The notes beneath the pieces are model-generated. The model searched no databases, was not told where the DNA came from, and saw only the letters and a program-made list of their open reading frames with translations. A stretch of DNA of 60,680 nucleotides from contig JAQXGE010000026.1 in assembly GCA_029006135.1 (NCBI GenBank), positions 1 through 60,680 on the forward strand. Reading direction: 5' to 3'. The DNA is from Oscillospiraceae bacterium (GTDB taxonomy: Bacteria; Bacillota; Clostridia; Oscillospirales; Ruminococcaceae). Below are positions 8,437-15,885 of this stretch, one piece after another (positions within the stretch are counted from its first letter, which is position 1; every line of letters starts with the position of its first letter). The position numbers and the translations under genes are program-made.

Positions 8437-9033
8437 TTAGGGTTTCGGGCAGGCGGTGCCGGGCAGCGGGAGCTGTGCGGCGCGGACTTCCTGCGGGGGT
8501 TTCTGCATATGGGGATGCTTGCCGCCGCGCTCGAGCGCGGTCACGCCGGTGCGGCAAAGTTCAAGGATTTCATATCCTTCAAACATTTTGAGGAATGCGG
8601 CCACCTTTTCGGGCTTGCCGGTCAGTTCCAGCACCATGGAATCCGGTGACAGGTCGATGATTTTTGCCTTATAGATGCTGGCAATCTCACGCAGTTCCGC
8701 GCGGGTTGCACTGCTGCAGGCCACTTTGATGAGGAGGAGTTCGCGCTGCAGGCTCTTTTCCGGTGTCAGTTCAAAGACCTGCCGGGTCACTTCCAGCCGC
8801 TCCGTCTGGAGAATCAGCTGGTTGATGGCGGCATCGCTGCCGTGAAGGGTGACCGTGATGCGGCTGACCGCAGGGTCGTTGGTGGCGGACACCGTCAGGC
8901 TGTCAATGTTGAAGCCGCGGCGGCAGAACAGACTGGAAACGCGGGCGAGGACGCCGTTCTGGTTGTCCACCAGCAGGCTGATGACCCGCCGGGGTGCGGC
9001 AGAAGGTGCGGTTTTGTTCTGGTTTTGCTGCAT
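8437..9033 (-). CDS. ilvN: Acetolactate synthase small (regulatory) subunit
   Basis: A 198-residue protein with an N-terminal ACT domain (RRVISLLVDNQNGVLARV near residue 16, RRGFNIDSLTV near 38) followed by the ALS_ss_C region. It binds the catalytic IlvB subunit and gives feedback control by branched-chain amino acids. The start at 9033 follows GAGGAGGCAAGCACC; the longer frame from 9066 would overlap ilvB and has no ribosome binding site. It begins 13 bp after the ilvB stop. An extra C-terminal tail with GGKHPHMQKPP extends past the usual end. Confidence 0.93.
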   Translation of the reverse strand: MQQNQNKTAPSAAPRRVISLLVDNQNGVLARVSSLFCRRGFNIDSLTVSATNDPAVSRITVTLHGSDAAINQLILQTERLEVTRQVFELTPEKSLQRELLLIKVACSSATRAELREIASIYKAKIIDLSPDSMVLELTGKPEKVAAFLKMFEGYEILELCRTGVTALERGGKHPHMQKPPQEVRAAQLPLPGTACPKP

Positions 9034-9046
9034 GGTGCTTGCCTCC

Positions 9047-10711
9047 TCACTCCATAATGATGTCATTGATGTCGCCGCCGCCGGGAATCATGGGCAGCAC
9101 GCGTTCATCCTTTTCGATGCGGCAGTCAATCCATGTGGGACCTTTCTGTTTGAGGGCTTCGGCAAAGACCTCGCGGAATTCCGTGATATTGGTTGCCCGA
9201 TATCCCTTTGCGCCGAACCCCTCGGCCAGCTTGACGAAATCCGTCTTGCGGTGGGGATCGGTGCTGGAATAGCGCTTGCCGTAGAAACTCGTCTGCCACT
9301 GCCGGACCATGCCCAGCACCTGATTGTTGAAGATAACCGTGATGATGGGCAGCTCGTAGCTGACAGCCGTGCAGGCTTCGTTGAGGTTCATGTGGAAGGA
9401 GCCGTCGCCGGTGAGCATGACCACGCGGTGGTCATTGCCCAGTGCGACCTGTGCGCCGATAGCCGCGCCGTAGCCGAATCCCATCGTACCGAGGCCGCCG
9501 CTCGTGATGAATCCGCGGCTCTTGGTGTGGTGCAGGTACTGGGCGGCCCACATCTGGTGCTGGCCCACATCGGTCACATAGACGGCTTCGGGACCGGCCT
9601 GCTCGCAGATTTCATTGATGAGCTGATGCGGTTTGAGGACTGTCTCGCTGTCCTGGGGGTGGTAGTCGTTTTTCTGCCACTCGCGAATCTGCTCCATCCA
9701 GAGTTTGTGTTCGGTCTTTTCCACATAGGGCAGAATCGCCTGCAGGATATAGGAGGCATCGCCGGTGAGGGCAAGGTCAACCGAGACATTTTTGCCCAGC
9801 TCACTGGGGTCAATGTCAATCTGTATAATCTTGGCCTTGGACGCAAACGAATCGGGGTTAAGTGCGACGCGGTCCGAGAAGCGGGTACCCGCCGCAATGA
9901 CAAGGTCAGCCTCCGCGATGGCTTTGTTGGCCGCGTAGCAGCCGTGCATACCGAGAAGCCCAAGGTTATGCGGCTCGCCGTAGGAGAGGATGCCGGCCGC
10001 CATCAGCGTGTAGGTAGCGGGCATCCCGGTCTTTTCAAGCAGGTCGCGCAGCGGCTGGCAGCCCGCCGCACTGCGCACACCGCCGCCGAAGTAGACGATG
10101 GGACGCTCAGCCTCGTTGATCATGCGGGCCGCTTCCCGGACCTCCTGCTCATCGTAGCTTGTCACGGTGCGGATCAGTTCGGGGCTTTTTGAGGTAAACT
10201 CACATTTGGCGGCGGTGATATCCTTGGGGATGTCCACCAGGACGGGGCCTTTGCGGCCGCTCTGGGCGATGCGGAACGCCGCGCGCATGGTATCCGCCAA
10301 ATCTTCCACACCGCGGACCGTGAAGTTGTGCTTGGTGATGGGCATCGTAATGCCTTCAATATAGGCTTCCTGGAAGCTGTCCTTGCCAAGCTGGCTGGTG
10401 GGCACGTTGCCGGTGAAGGCAACCATCGGAACGCTGTCCATATAGGCGGTCGCAATGCCGGTCACGAGGTTGGTCGCGCCGGGGCCGCTGGTGGCAAGCA
10501 CCACGCCGGTGCGGCCCGTTGCGCGGGCGTAGCCGTCCGCCGCGTGGGAGGCACCCTGTTCATGAGCGGTCAGGATATGGCGGATGCGGTCGGAGTTCTT
10601 ATACAGCTCGTCATAGATATTCAGCACAGCGCCGCCGGGATAGCCGAAAATGGTATCGACTCCCTGCTCCACAAGCACTTCCACAAAAATTTGGGAACCG
10701 TTCAAAATCAT
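9047..10711 (-). CDS. ilvB: Acetolactate synthase large (catalytic) subunit
   Basis: A 554-residue thiamine-diphosphate enzyme that condenses two pyruvates, or pyruvate with 2-ketobutyrate. Visible features are FGYPGGAVLNIYDEL near residue 22, the catalytic Glu in TAHEQGASHAADGYAR near 48, the central FAD/domain-2 region, and the C-terminal TPP/Mg motif MLTGDGSFHMNLNE with a downstream NN. The chosen start ATG at 10711 follows AGGAAGGAGCAAGACT. First gene of the T-box-controlled ilvBNCD operon. Confidence 0.96.
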   Translation of the reverse strand: MILNGSQIFVEVLVEQGVDTIFGYPGGAVLNIYDELYKNSDRIRHILTAHEQGASHAADGYARATGRTGVVLATSGPGATNLVTGIATAYMDSVPMVAFTGNVPTSQLGKDSFQEAYIEGITMPITKHNFTVRGVEDLADTMRAAFRIAQSGRKGPVLVDIPKDITAAKCEFTSKSPELIRTVTSYDEQEVREAARMINEAERPIVYFGGGVRSAAGCQPLRDLLEKTGMPATYTLMAAGILSYGEPHNLGLLGMHGCYAANKAIAEADLVIAAGTRFSDRVALNPDSFASKAKIIQIDIDPSELGKNVSVDLALTGDASYILQAILPYVEKTEHKLWMEQIREWQKNDYHPQDSETVLKPHQLINEICEQAGPEAVYVTDVGQHQMWAAQYLHHTKSRGFITSGGLGTMGFGYGAAIGAQVALGNDHRVVMLTGDGSFHMNLNEACTAVSYELPIITVIFNNQVLGMVRQWQTSFYGKRYSSTDPHRKTDFVKLAEGFGAKGYRATNITEFREVFAEALKQKGPTWIDCRIEKDERVLPMIPGGGDINDIIME

Positions 10712-10752
10712 AGTCTTGCTCCTTCCTGATTTCCTGCATCCGTCCAAATGGA

Positions 10753-11034
10753 TAAAAAAACGGCCTTTGTCCCCTGTATACTGACAAGAGACAAAGGCCG
10801 GTAAAAGCTCTCTGCGGTACCACTCTTATTGACACGAATGTGCCCACTCATAACGGACTTCCAACAAAGTCCTGCGCAATAACGGGCGCGCCCGGAACCG
10901 CCTACTGTTATTTCGGCTGGTCTGCTCTGGAACCAGTTCGCGGCTTGCCTGCTCACTGCCTTGCACCAACCGGCAGTTCTCTGGGAGAGGCGATGGCCGT
11001 TACTAACTTTCCTTCAACACATTTGGGTGATATG
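10753..11034 (-). promoter_or_regulatory. T-box leader of ilvBNCD (probably leucine, CUG specifier)
   Basis: Minus strand, about 280 nt between promoter and ilvB. The T-box AATAAGAGTGGTACCGC is at 10830-10814. A terminator follows: CGGCCTTTGTC (10800-10790) pairs with GACAAAGGCCG (10771-10761), then seven Ts. In stem I, GGAA...AGTAACGGC faces GCCGC-GAA-CTG-G-TTCC; the GAA/AGTA pair is the usual loop E, which makes CTG (10936-10934) the simplest specifier, meaning tRNA-Leu. Uncharged tRNA would stabilise the antiterminator and switch on branched-chain synthesis. The T-box itself is clear; the codon reading is by eye. Confidence 0.92.
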
Positions 11035-11039
11035 AGTTG

Positions 11040-11068
11040 ATAATACCGCATTTTTTTGTCTTTGTCAA
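11040..11068 (-). promoter_or_regulatory. Promoter of the ilvBNCD operon
   Basis: Minus strand TTGACA (11068-11063), 17-bp spacer, TATTAT (11045-11040). Confidence 0.85.
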
Positions 11069-11098
11069 CACAAAATGTGAATTTTGTCAAATCCACGC

Positions 11099-11127
11099 TT
11101 GCGCTGAACCGCGCGGGAGATTATACT
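11099..11127 (+). promoter_or_regulatory. Promoter of the DUF815 ATPase gene
   Basis: TTGCGC (11099-11104), 17-bp spacer, TATACT (11122-11127). Divergent from the ilv promoter, with 30 bp between the two -35 boxes. Confidence 0.7.
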
Positions 11128-11163
11128 GAAAATAGATTCTTTGCCAAGGGGGAAGATGGGAAT

Positions 11164-12387
11164 ATGAAAAATCTGAGTGAATTGGAGGCCCGCCTGGGCG
11201 GGTTGGTGGTGTTCCGCGGCCTGCTGGCCGGGGAACCGATGACTTCGTTCCGCGCCATGCTGGCGGCCCGGCGGGCGCTGGACGGTTCCGATACGGCGCG
11301 TGCCGCCTTTGTGGAGGCCGTTGCCGCGTTTGAAGCCGCGCTGCTGCCCTGCGGGAGCGACTGGAGTGCCGTGCTGCTGGATACCGTCATGCAGGATGAG
11401 AACATCTGCATCCGCAAAGCCGCCTGCGGCGGTGCGGGGGCGCTGGCCGAAACCAATCTGACCCGGGAACTGGATATCCTGCAGCAGGCCGGCGCCGTGG
11501 GCCTTGCCGATTTGCTGGAAGGCTGCCCCGGCGGGGAAAGCCTTGCCGCGCTGCTGCCGCCCGGCTGGGAGGTTTCCTCCCTCGATTACGCGGCCGCGTT
11601 CCGTGCCCGGCTGGCCGAGGTCAGCGAAAAAGGCTACGGCATCTTTGCGAAGTATCACGTCTTTACGGTGGAGGACGGCGAACTGGTTCCGGTCCGCTAC
11701 CCCGATCCGCAGCGTCTTGACGAACTGCCGGGCTACGAGCGGGAGCGCGAAAAGATTATTGCCAACACCCGCGCCCTGCTGGCCGGCAAGCCCGCCAACA
11801 ACGTGCTTCTTTACGGCGATGCCGGCACCGGCAAATCAAGCGCCGTCAAGGCCATCGCCAACGAGTTTGCCGGCGAAGGGCTTCGCCTTGTCGAAGTCAA
11901 GAAGAACCAGCTTTACCAGATGCCCGGTTTGATGGACACGCTGGCGCAGAACCCGCTGAAGTTCATCCTGTTCATTGACGATCTGAGTTTTTCTTCCAAT
12001 GATGACAATTTTGCCGCGCTCAAGGCGATTTTGGAAGGCAGCGTGGGCGGACGCAGTCAAAACCTTGTGGTCTACGCCACCTCGAACCGCCGCCATCTCA
12101 TCAAAGAGACGATGACCGACCGCACAGGGGATGACATTCATGAGGCGGATACCCGCCAGGAACTGATGAGCCTTTCGGCCCGGTTCGGTCTGACCGTCAC
12201 CTTCCAGCGCCCCGACAAGGACCGCTACGAAGCCATTCTGCTGGATCTGGCCCGGCAGTACAAGGTGCAGATGCCTTCCGACCAGCTCTTTATCAAGGGC
12301 GAAGCCTTTGCTCTGCGCTCGGGCGGCCGCAGTCCCCGCGTTGCCAAGCAGTTTGTGGAACTGCTTTCGGCCGGCGTGCGGATGTAA
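11164..12387 (+). CDS. AAA+ ATPase of the DUF815 family
   Basis: A 407-residue protein with an unassigned N-terminal 190 residues and a C-terminal AAA+ core. Walker A is YGDAGTGKSSAVKA near residue 217, Walker B FILFIDDLSF near 267, and a sensor-like VVYATSNRRHL follows near 300, with a GDDIHEADTRQELMSLS segment typical of DUF815. The family is common in Firmicutes and Actinobacteria and its role is unknown; it resembles DnaA/DnaC-type clamp- or helicase-loader ATPases in fold. The start follows AAGGGGGAAGATGGGAAT. Monocistronic, converging on ilvA. Confidence 0.88.
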   Translation: MKNLSELEARLGGLVVFRGLLAGEPMTSFRAMLAARRALDGSDTARAAFVEAVAAFEAALLPCGSDWSAVLLDTVMQDENICIRKAACGGAGALAETNLTRELDILQQAGAVGLADLLEGCPGGESLAALLPPGWEVSSLDYAAAFRARLAEVSEKGYGIFAKYHVFTVEDGELVPVRYPDPQRLDELPGYEREREKIIANTRALLAGKPANNVLLYGDAGTGKSSAVKAIANEFAGEGLRLVEVKKNQLYQMPGLMDTLAQNPLKFILFIDDLSFSSNDDNFAALKAILEGSVGGRSQNLVVYATSNRRHLIKETMTDRTGDDIHEADTRQELMSLSARFGLTVTFQRPDKDRYEAILLDLARQYKVQMPSDQLFIKGEAFALRSGGRSPRVAKQFVELLSAGVRM

Positions 12388-12399
12388 AGTCCGATTTTC

Positions 12400-13605
12400 T
12401 TATGCCCTCTCGCTGACGAGCTGGAAACCCTCAGCCGTGAGGGCTTTTTTAATTTGCTCAATCTGGGCGGCGTCGCGGGTTTCAAGGCCAAGTTTGAGGA
12501 AGCAGCTTGTGACCGTCATATTGGGGTCAGCCAAATCATACTGCACGCTGACCACGTTGGCGCCAAGGCCCGAGATAATCTCGCTCACGCGGGTCAGCTG
12601 CCCGGGCTTATCCTCGAGTGCAATCATGAGGTTCGTTTTACGTCCGCTCATAATCAGGCCGCGGGTAATCACGCGGGAGAGGATATTCACATCAATGTTG
12701 CCGCCCGAAATCAGGCAGACCGTCTTTTTGCCCGCAATGGGCAGCTTGCCGAACAGCGCAGCCGCCACGGGGGACGCGCCGGCACCCTCGGCCACGAGCT
12801 TCTGGTTTTCCATCAGGGCGAGGATGGCGGCGGCAATCTCGTCCTCGCTCACCGTCACGATGTCATCCACATACTGCTGAATCATCTCATAGGTGGCTTC
12901 CCCCGGCGTCTTGACGGCAATGCCGTCCGCAAAGGTGTCCACACGATCGAGCGTTTCATATTTGTGGTCGTGGTAGGCGTTGTACATACTCGCCGCGCCT
13001 GCCGCCTGAACACCGTAGACCTTGACATCGGGGCGCAGGCTCTTGATGGCAAAAGCCGTGCCCGCAAGCAGTCCGCCGCCGCCCACCGGAACGATGACGG
13101 CCTCCGCCTCGGGAAGCTGGTCGAGAATTTCAAGACCGATGGTGCCTTGCCCGGCCATGACGAGTTCATCGTCATAGGGGTGAATGAAGGTCATGCCGGT
13201 TTCTTTCTGGAGTTCCACCGCCCGGTCATGGGCATCATCATAGGTGCCTTTGACCAGTTCCACCTCGGCACCCAGCCGCTTGGTGTTTTCCACCTTCATG
13301 ATGGGCGCACCGTCCGGCATACATACAACACTGCGGATTCCCATCCGGGTGGCGGCCAATGCCACGCCCTGCGCATGGTTGCCGGCGGAACAGGCGATGA
13401 CGCCTTTTGCTCGTTCCTCCTCGGTCAGCTGGCTGATTTTGTAGTAGGCACCACGCACCTTAAAGCTGCCGGTCAGCTGAAGGTTTTCGGTTTTCAGATA
13501 GAGGTCACTGTCACTGTTCAGCCGGGACGCTGCAATCAAATCCGTTTTGCGCGCTACGTCCCGCAGCACAAAGGCCGCGTGATAGATCTTATCCAGTGTG
13601 AGCAT
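12400..13605 (-). CDS. ilvA: Threonine ammonia-lyase (threonine dehydratase) with C-terminal ACT domain
   Basis: A 401-residue fold-type II PLP enzyme. It deaminates threonine to 2-ketobutyrate, the isoleucine precursor that feeds the nearby IlvBN. The PLP lysine is in TGSFKVRGAYYK near residue 48, and the glycine-rich phosphate loop VPVGGGGLLAG near 176. A single C-terminal ACT-like domain (LEDKPGQLTRVSEI near 332) gives about 400 residues, as in TdcB/short IlvA forms rather than the 510-residue E. coli IlvA with two ACT-like domains. The start follows ACGGAGGACGATT. Its own promoter and a leader hairpin lie upstream. It converges on the DUF815 gene with only 12 bp between stops. Confidence 0.94.
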   Translation of the reverse strand: MLTLDKIYHAAFVLRDVARKTDLIAASRLNSDSDLYLKTENLQLTGSFKVRGAYYKISQLTEEERAKGVIACSAGNHAQGVALAATRMGIRSVVCMPDGAPIMKVENTKRLGAEVELVKGTYDDAHDRAVELQKETGMTFIHPYDDELVMAGQGTIGLEILDQLPEAEAVIVPVGGGGLLAGTAFAIKSLRPDVKVYGVQAAGAASMYNAYHDHKYETLDRVDTFADGIAVKTPGEATYEMIQQYVDDIVTVSEDEIAAAILALMENQKLVAEGAGASPVAAALFGKLPIAGKKTVCLISGGNIDVNILSRVITRGLIMSGRKTNLMIALEDKPGQLTRVSEIISGLGANVVSVQYDLADPNMTVTSCFLKLGLETRDAAQIEQIKKALTAEGFQLVSERA

Positions 13606-13632
13606 AATCGTCCTCCGTATTCCCTATTCCGC

Positions 13633-13668
13633 AAAGAAAACAGCGGCCACGCTTACGCGCGGAGCCGC
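13633..13668 (-). promoter_or_regulatory. Possible attenuator hairpin in the ilvA leader
   Basis: Minus strand, between promoter and start: GCGGCTCCGCGC (13668-13657), GTAA loop, GCGTGGCCGC (13652-13643), then TGTTTTCTTT. This has the form of an intrinsic terminator. No leader peptide, T-box or known riboswitch motif was recognised. Confidence 0.55.
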
Positions 13669-13701
13669 CGTCAATGCTTCCCCGTTGAAGTGATGGTATT
13701 G

Positions 13702-13730
13702 ATTATAGTTGAAAATCTCTAATTTGTAAA
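13702..13730 (-). promoter_or_regulatory. Promoter of ilvA
   Basis: Minus strand TTTACA (13730-13725), 17-bp spacer, TATAAT (13707-13702). Confidence 0.8.
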
Positions 13731-13826
13731 GTGAATTATATTCATGTATCATCATCAAATACCGGGCTGGAATACATTGGTCAAACTAACAGCAAAACCA
13801 CCAAAAACAACGTGCGATTCTTGTGC

Positions 13827-13877
13827 TTGTATACACTTTTTTGGCGGCGCGGAATTCGCTATAATGTATGTATACAA
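13827..13877 (+). promoter_or_regulatory. kduI promoter flanked by two TTGTATACAA-like operators
   Basis: The -10 TATAAT is at 13860-13865; the -35 (TTTTTT at 13837-13842) is poor. TTGTATACAC (13827-13836) abuts the -35 and ATGTATACAA (13868-13877) covers the start point, 41 bp apart or about four helical turns. Both approximate the palindrome TTGTATACAA, which resembles operators of GntR/FadR-type regulators of sugar-acid genes. The geometry suits repression by a dimer bound at both sites. The regulator is not in this window. Confidence 0.7.
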
Positions 13878-13940
13878 GGGGAGTTCGGGAGCCGCTGCGC
13901 TCTGCCCCGATGCGATGAATCGACAGGGAGGTTTCTTCAA

Positions 13941-14786
13941 ATGGACATCCGTTATTCCTGCAACCAGCGTGATTTCAAGCGCTATACGACCGAGGAAACG
14001 CGCAATGAGTTTCTCATCACCGGCCTGTACCAACCGGACGAAGTTGTGGCCGTATACAGCCATGTGGACCGCATGGTCACGCTGGGCTGTATGCCCGTGA
14101 ACGAAGTCGTTCCCATTGATAAGGGCATTGACGTGTGGGCAAACTTCGGCACGCATTATTTCCTTGAGCGCCGTGAGATTGGCATTTTCAATATTGGTGA
14201 CGGCGCCGGCACCATCACGGCGGACGGTGTTGCCTACCACCTGGGCTACAAGGACTGCCTGTACATCACGCAGGGCACCCGCGAAGTGACCTTTGCCAGT
14301 GATGACGCAGCAAAGCCCGCAAAGTTCTACATGGTCTCTGCGCCCGCGCACTGCCGGTATGAGACCAAGCTGATTACCATTGCGGATGCCGCCAAGCGGC
14401 CTCTTGGCAGCCTTGAGACCTGCAACAAGCGCACCATCAACCAGTTCATCCACCCGAGCGTGCTCAAGACCTGCCAGCTCTCGATGGGCATGACCGCTCT
14501 CGAGCCGGGCAGCAACTGGAACACCATGCCGAGCCACACCCACGAGCGCCGGATGGAGATTTACACCTATTTTGAAATTCCGGAAGGTCAGGCGGTTTTC
14601 CATATGTGCGGCGAACCGACCGAGACGCGCCACATCGTGATGCACAACTATGACGCGGTCATCAGCCCGTCCTGGAGCATCCACAGCGGCGTTGGCACCT
14701 CGAACTACACCTTCATCTGGGCCATGGGCGGCGAGAACATGGAGTTTGATGACATGGACAACATCGCCACGACCGACCTGCGCTGA
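13941..14786 (+). CDS. kduI: 5-dehydro-4-deoxy-D-glucuronate isomerase
   Basis: A 281-residue cupin-fold enzyme, the normal KduI length. It converts 4-deoxy-L-threo-5-hexosulose uronate, released from pectin oligomers by pectate lyases, to 3-deoxy-D-glycero-2,5-hexodiulosonate. Recognisable segments are YLFERREIGIFN-like YFLERREIGIFNIG near residue 72, the metal-binding TMPSHTHERRMEIYTYF near 195 (two His and a Glu), and IWAMGGEN near the end. The start at 13941 follows CAGGGAGGTTTCTTCAA; the longer frame reaching upstream would cross the promoter. First gene of kduI-kduD. Confidence 0.95.
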   Translation: MDIRYSCNQRDFKRYTTEETRNEFLITGLYQPDEVVAVYSHVDRMVTLGCMPVNEVVPIDKGIDVWANFGTHYFLERREIGIFNIGDGAGTITADGVAYHLGYKDCLYITQGTREVTFASDDAAKPAKFYMVSAPAHCRYETKLITIADAAKRPLGSLETCNKRTINQFIHPSVLKTCQLSMGMTALEPGSNWNTMPSHTHERRMEIYTYFEIPEGQAVFHMCGEPTETRHIVMHNYDAVISPSWSIHSGVGTSNYTFIWAMGGENMEFDDMDNIATTDLR

Positions 14787-14925
14787 GCCGCGCAATTCCA
14801 TTTGTTCCCCGCCGCAGGGTTTGCGGCATCTGATATAGGCAAAGGACAAAACCGGGCGCCGGGCGGCATGCCACGCGCCGGAGCGCCGCGGCAATGTCCG
14901 GACAACAATCCAGGAGGTAATAGAT

Positions 14926-15735
14926 ATGTCTGTCTGCACCCCGAAATCTTTTGATTTGACCGGTAAGGTTGCACTCATCACGGGCGCATCCTACGGCATC
15001 GGCTTTGCCATTGCCACTGCCATGGCAAACTGCGGTGCTACCATCGTTTTCAATGACCTGCGTCAGGACCTCGTCGATAAAGGCCTGGCCGCTTACGAGG
15101 CCGAGGGCATCAAGGCTCACGGCTATGTCTGCAATGTCTGCGATGAGGACGCCGTCAACGCGATGGTCGCCCAGATTAAGGAAGAAGTTGGCCCCATCAA
15201 CATTCTGGTCAACAACGCCGGCATCATCAAGCGCATCCCCATGATTGAGATGAAGGCTTCCGAGTTCCGTCAGGTCATCGACGTTGACCTGAACGCTCCG
15301 TTCATCGTCTCCAAGGCTGTCATTCCCGGCATGATTGAGATGGGCGGCGGCAAGATCATCAACATCTGCTCCATGATGTCCGAGTTCGGCCGCGAGACCG
15401 TTTCCGCTTACGCGGCAGCTAAGGGCGGCCTGAAGATGCTGACCAAGAACATTGCATCCGAGTACGGCCAGTACAATATCCAGTGCAACGGCATCGGACC
15501 CGGCTACATTGCCACCCCGCAGACCGCGCCCCTGCGCGAGATTCAGCCCGATGGCAGCCGCCATCCGTTTGACCAGTTCATTCTGGCCAAGACCCCGGCC
15601 GGCCGCTGGGGCGAGGCTTCCGATCTGGGCGGCCCCGCTGTTTTCCTGGCTTCCGAGGCTTCCGACTTCGTCAACGGCCTGATCCTCTATGTTGACGGCG
15701 GCATTGCTGCCTACATCGGCAAGCAGCCGGGCTGA
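14926..15735 (+). CDS. kduD: 2-dehydro-3-deoxy-D-gluconate 5-dehydrogenase (short-chain dehydrogenase)
   Basis: A 269-residue SDR. The NAD(P) motif ITGASYGIGFAIA is near residue 19, NNAGIIKRIPM near 95, and the catalytic Tyr/Lys pair in VSAYAAAKGGLKML near 162. KduD reduces 3-deoxy-D-glycero-2,5-hexodiulosonate to KDG. That specificity is taken from its place directly after kduI (139 bp); gluconate 5-dehydrogenase is the close alternative by sequence. AGGAGGTAATAG precedes the ATG. Codon use is strongly biased, as in the kinase fragment at the window start. Ended by the terminator at 15766. Confidence 0.92.
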   Translation: MSVCTPKSFDLTGKVALITGASYGIGFAIATAMANCGATIVFNDLRQDLVDKGLAAYEAEGIKAHGYVCNVCDEDAVNAMVAQIKEEVGPINILVNNAGIIKRIPMIEMKASEFRQVIDVDLNAPFIVSKAVIPGMIEMGGGKIINICSMMSEFGRETVSAYAAAKGGLKMLTKNIASEYGQYNIQCNGIGPGYIATPQTAPLREIQPDGSRHPFDQFILAKTPAGRWGEASDLGGPAVFLASEASDFVNGLILYVDGGIAAYIGKQPG

Positions 15736-15765
15736 TTTCAGCAAGTGCTTTCTGAATAACTGACA

Positions 15766-15805
15766 AAGACCCGCAGCGGGAGCAAATTTCCGCTGCGGGT
15801 CTTTT
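15766..15805 (+). terminator. Terminator of kduI-kduD
   Basis: AAGACCCGCAGCGG / CCGCTGCGGGTCTT across a 10-nt loop, then TTCTTG. Confidence 0.85.
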
Positions 15806-15825
15806 CTTGTATCATTGGCTGTACA

Positions 15826-15859
15826 AACAAAATGCCCGCAGGCAGACTGCCTGCGGGCA
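15826..15859 (-). terminator. Terminator of cstA
   Basis: Near-perfect palindrome TGCCCGCAGGCAG-T-CTGCCTGCGGGCA, followed on the minus strand by TTTTGTTTG. Confidence 0.8.
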
Positions 15860-15885
15860 CTGTGCTGATATTGGCAAGCGAGCGA

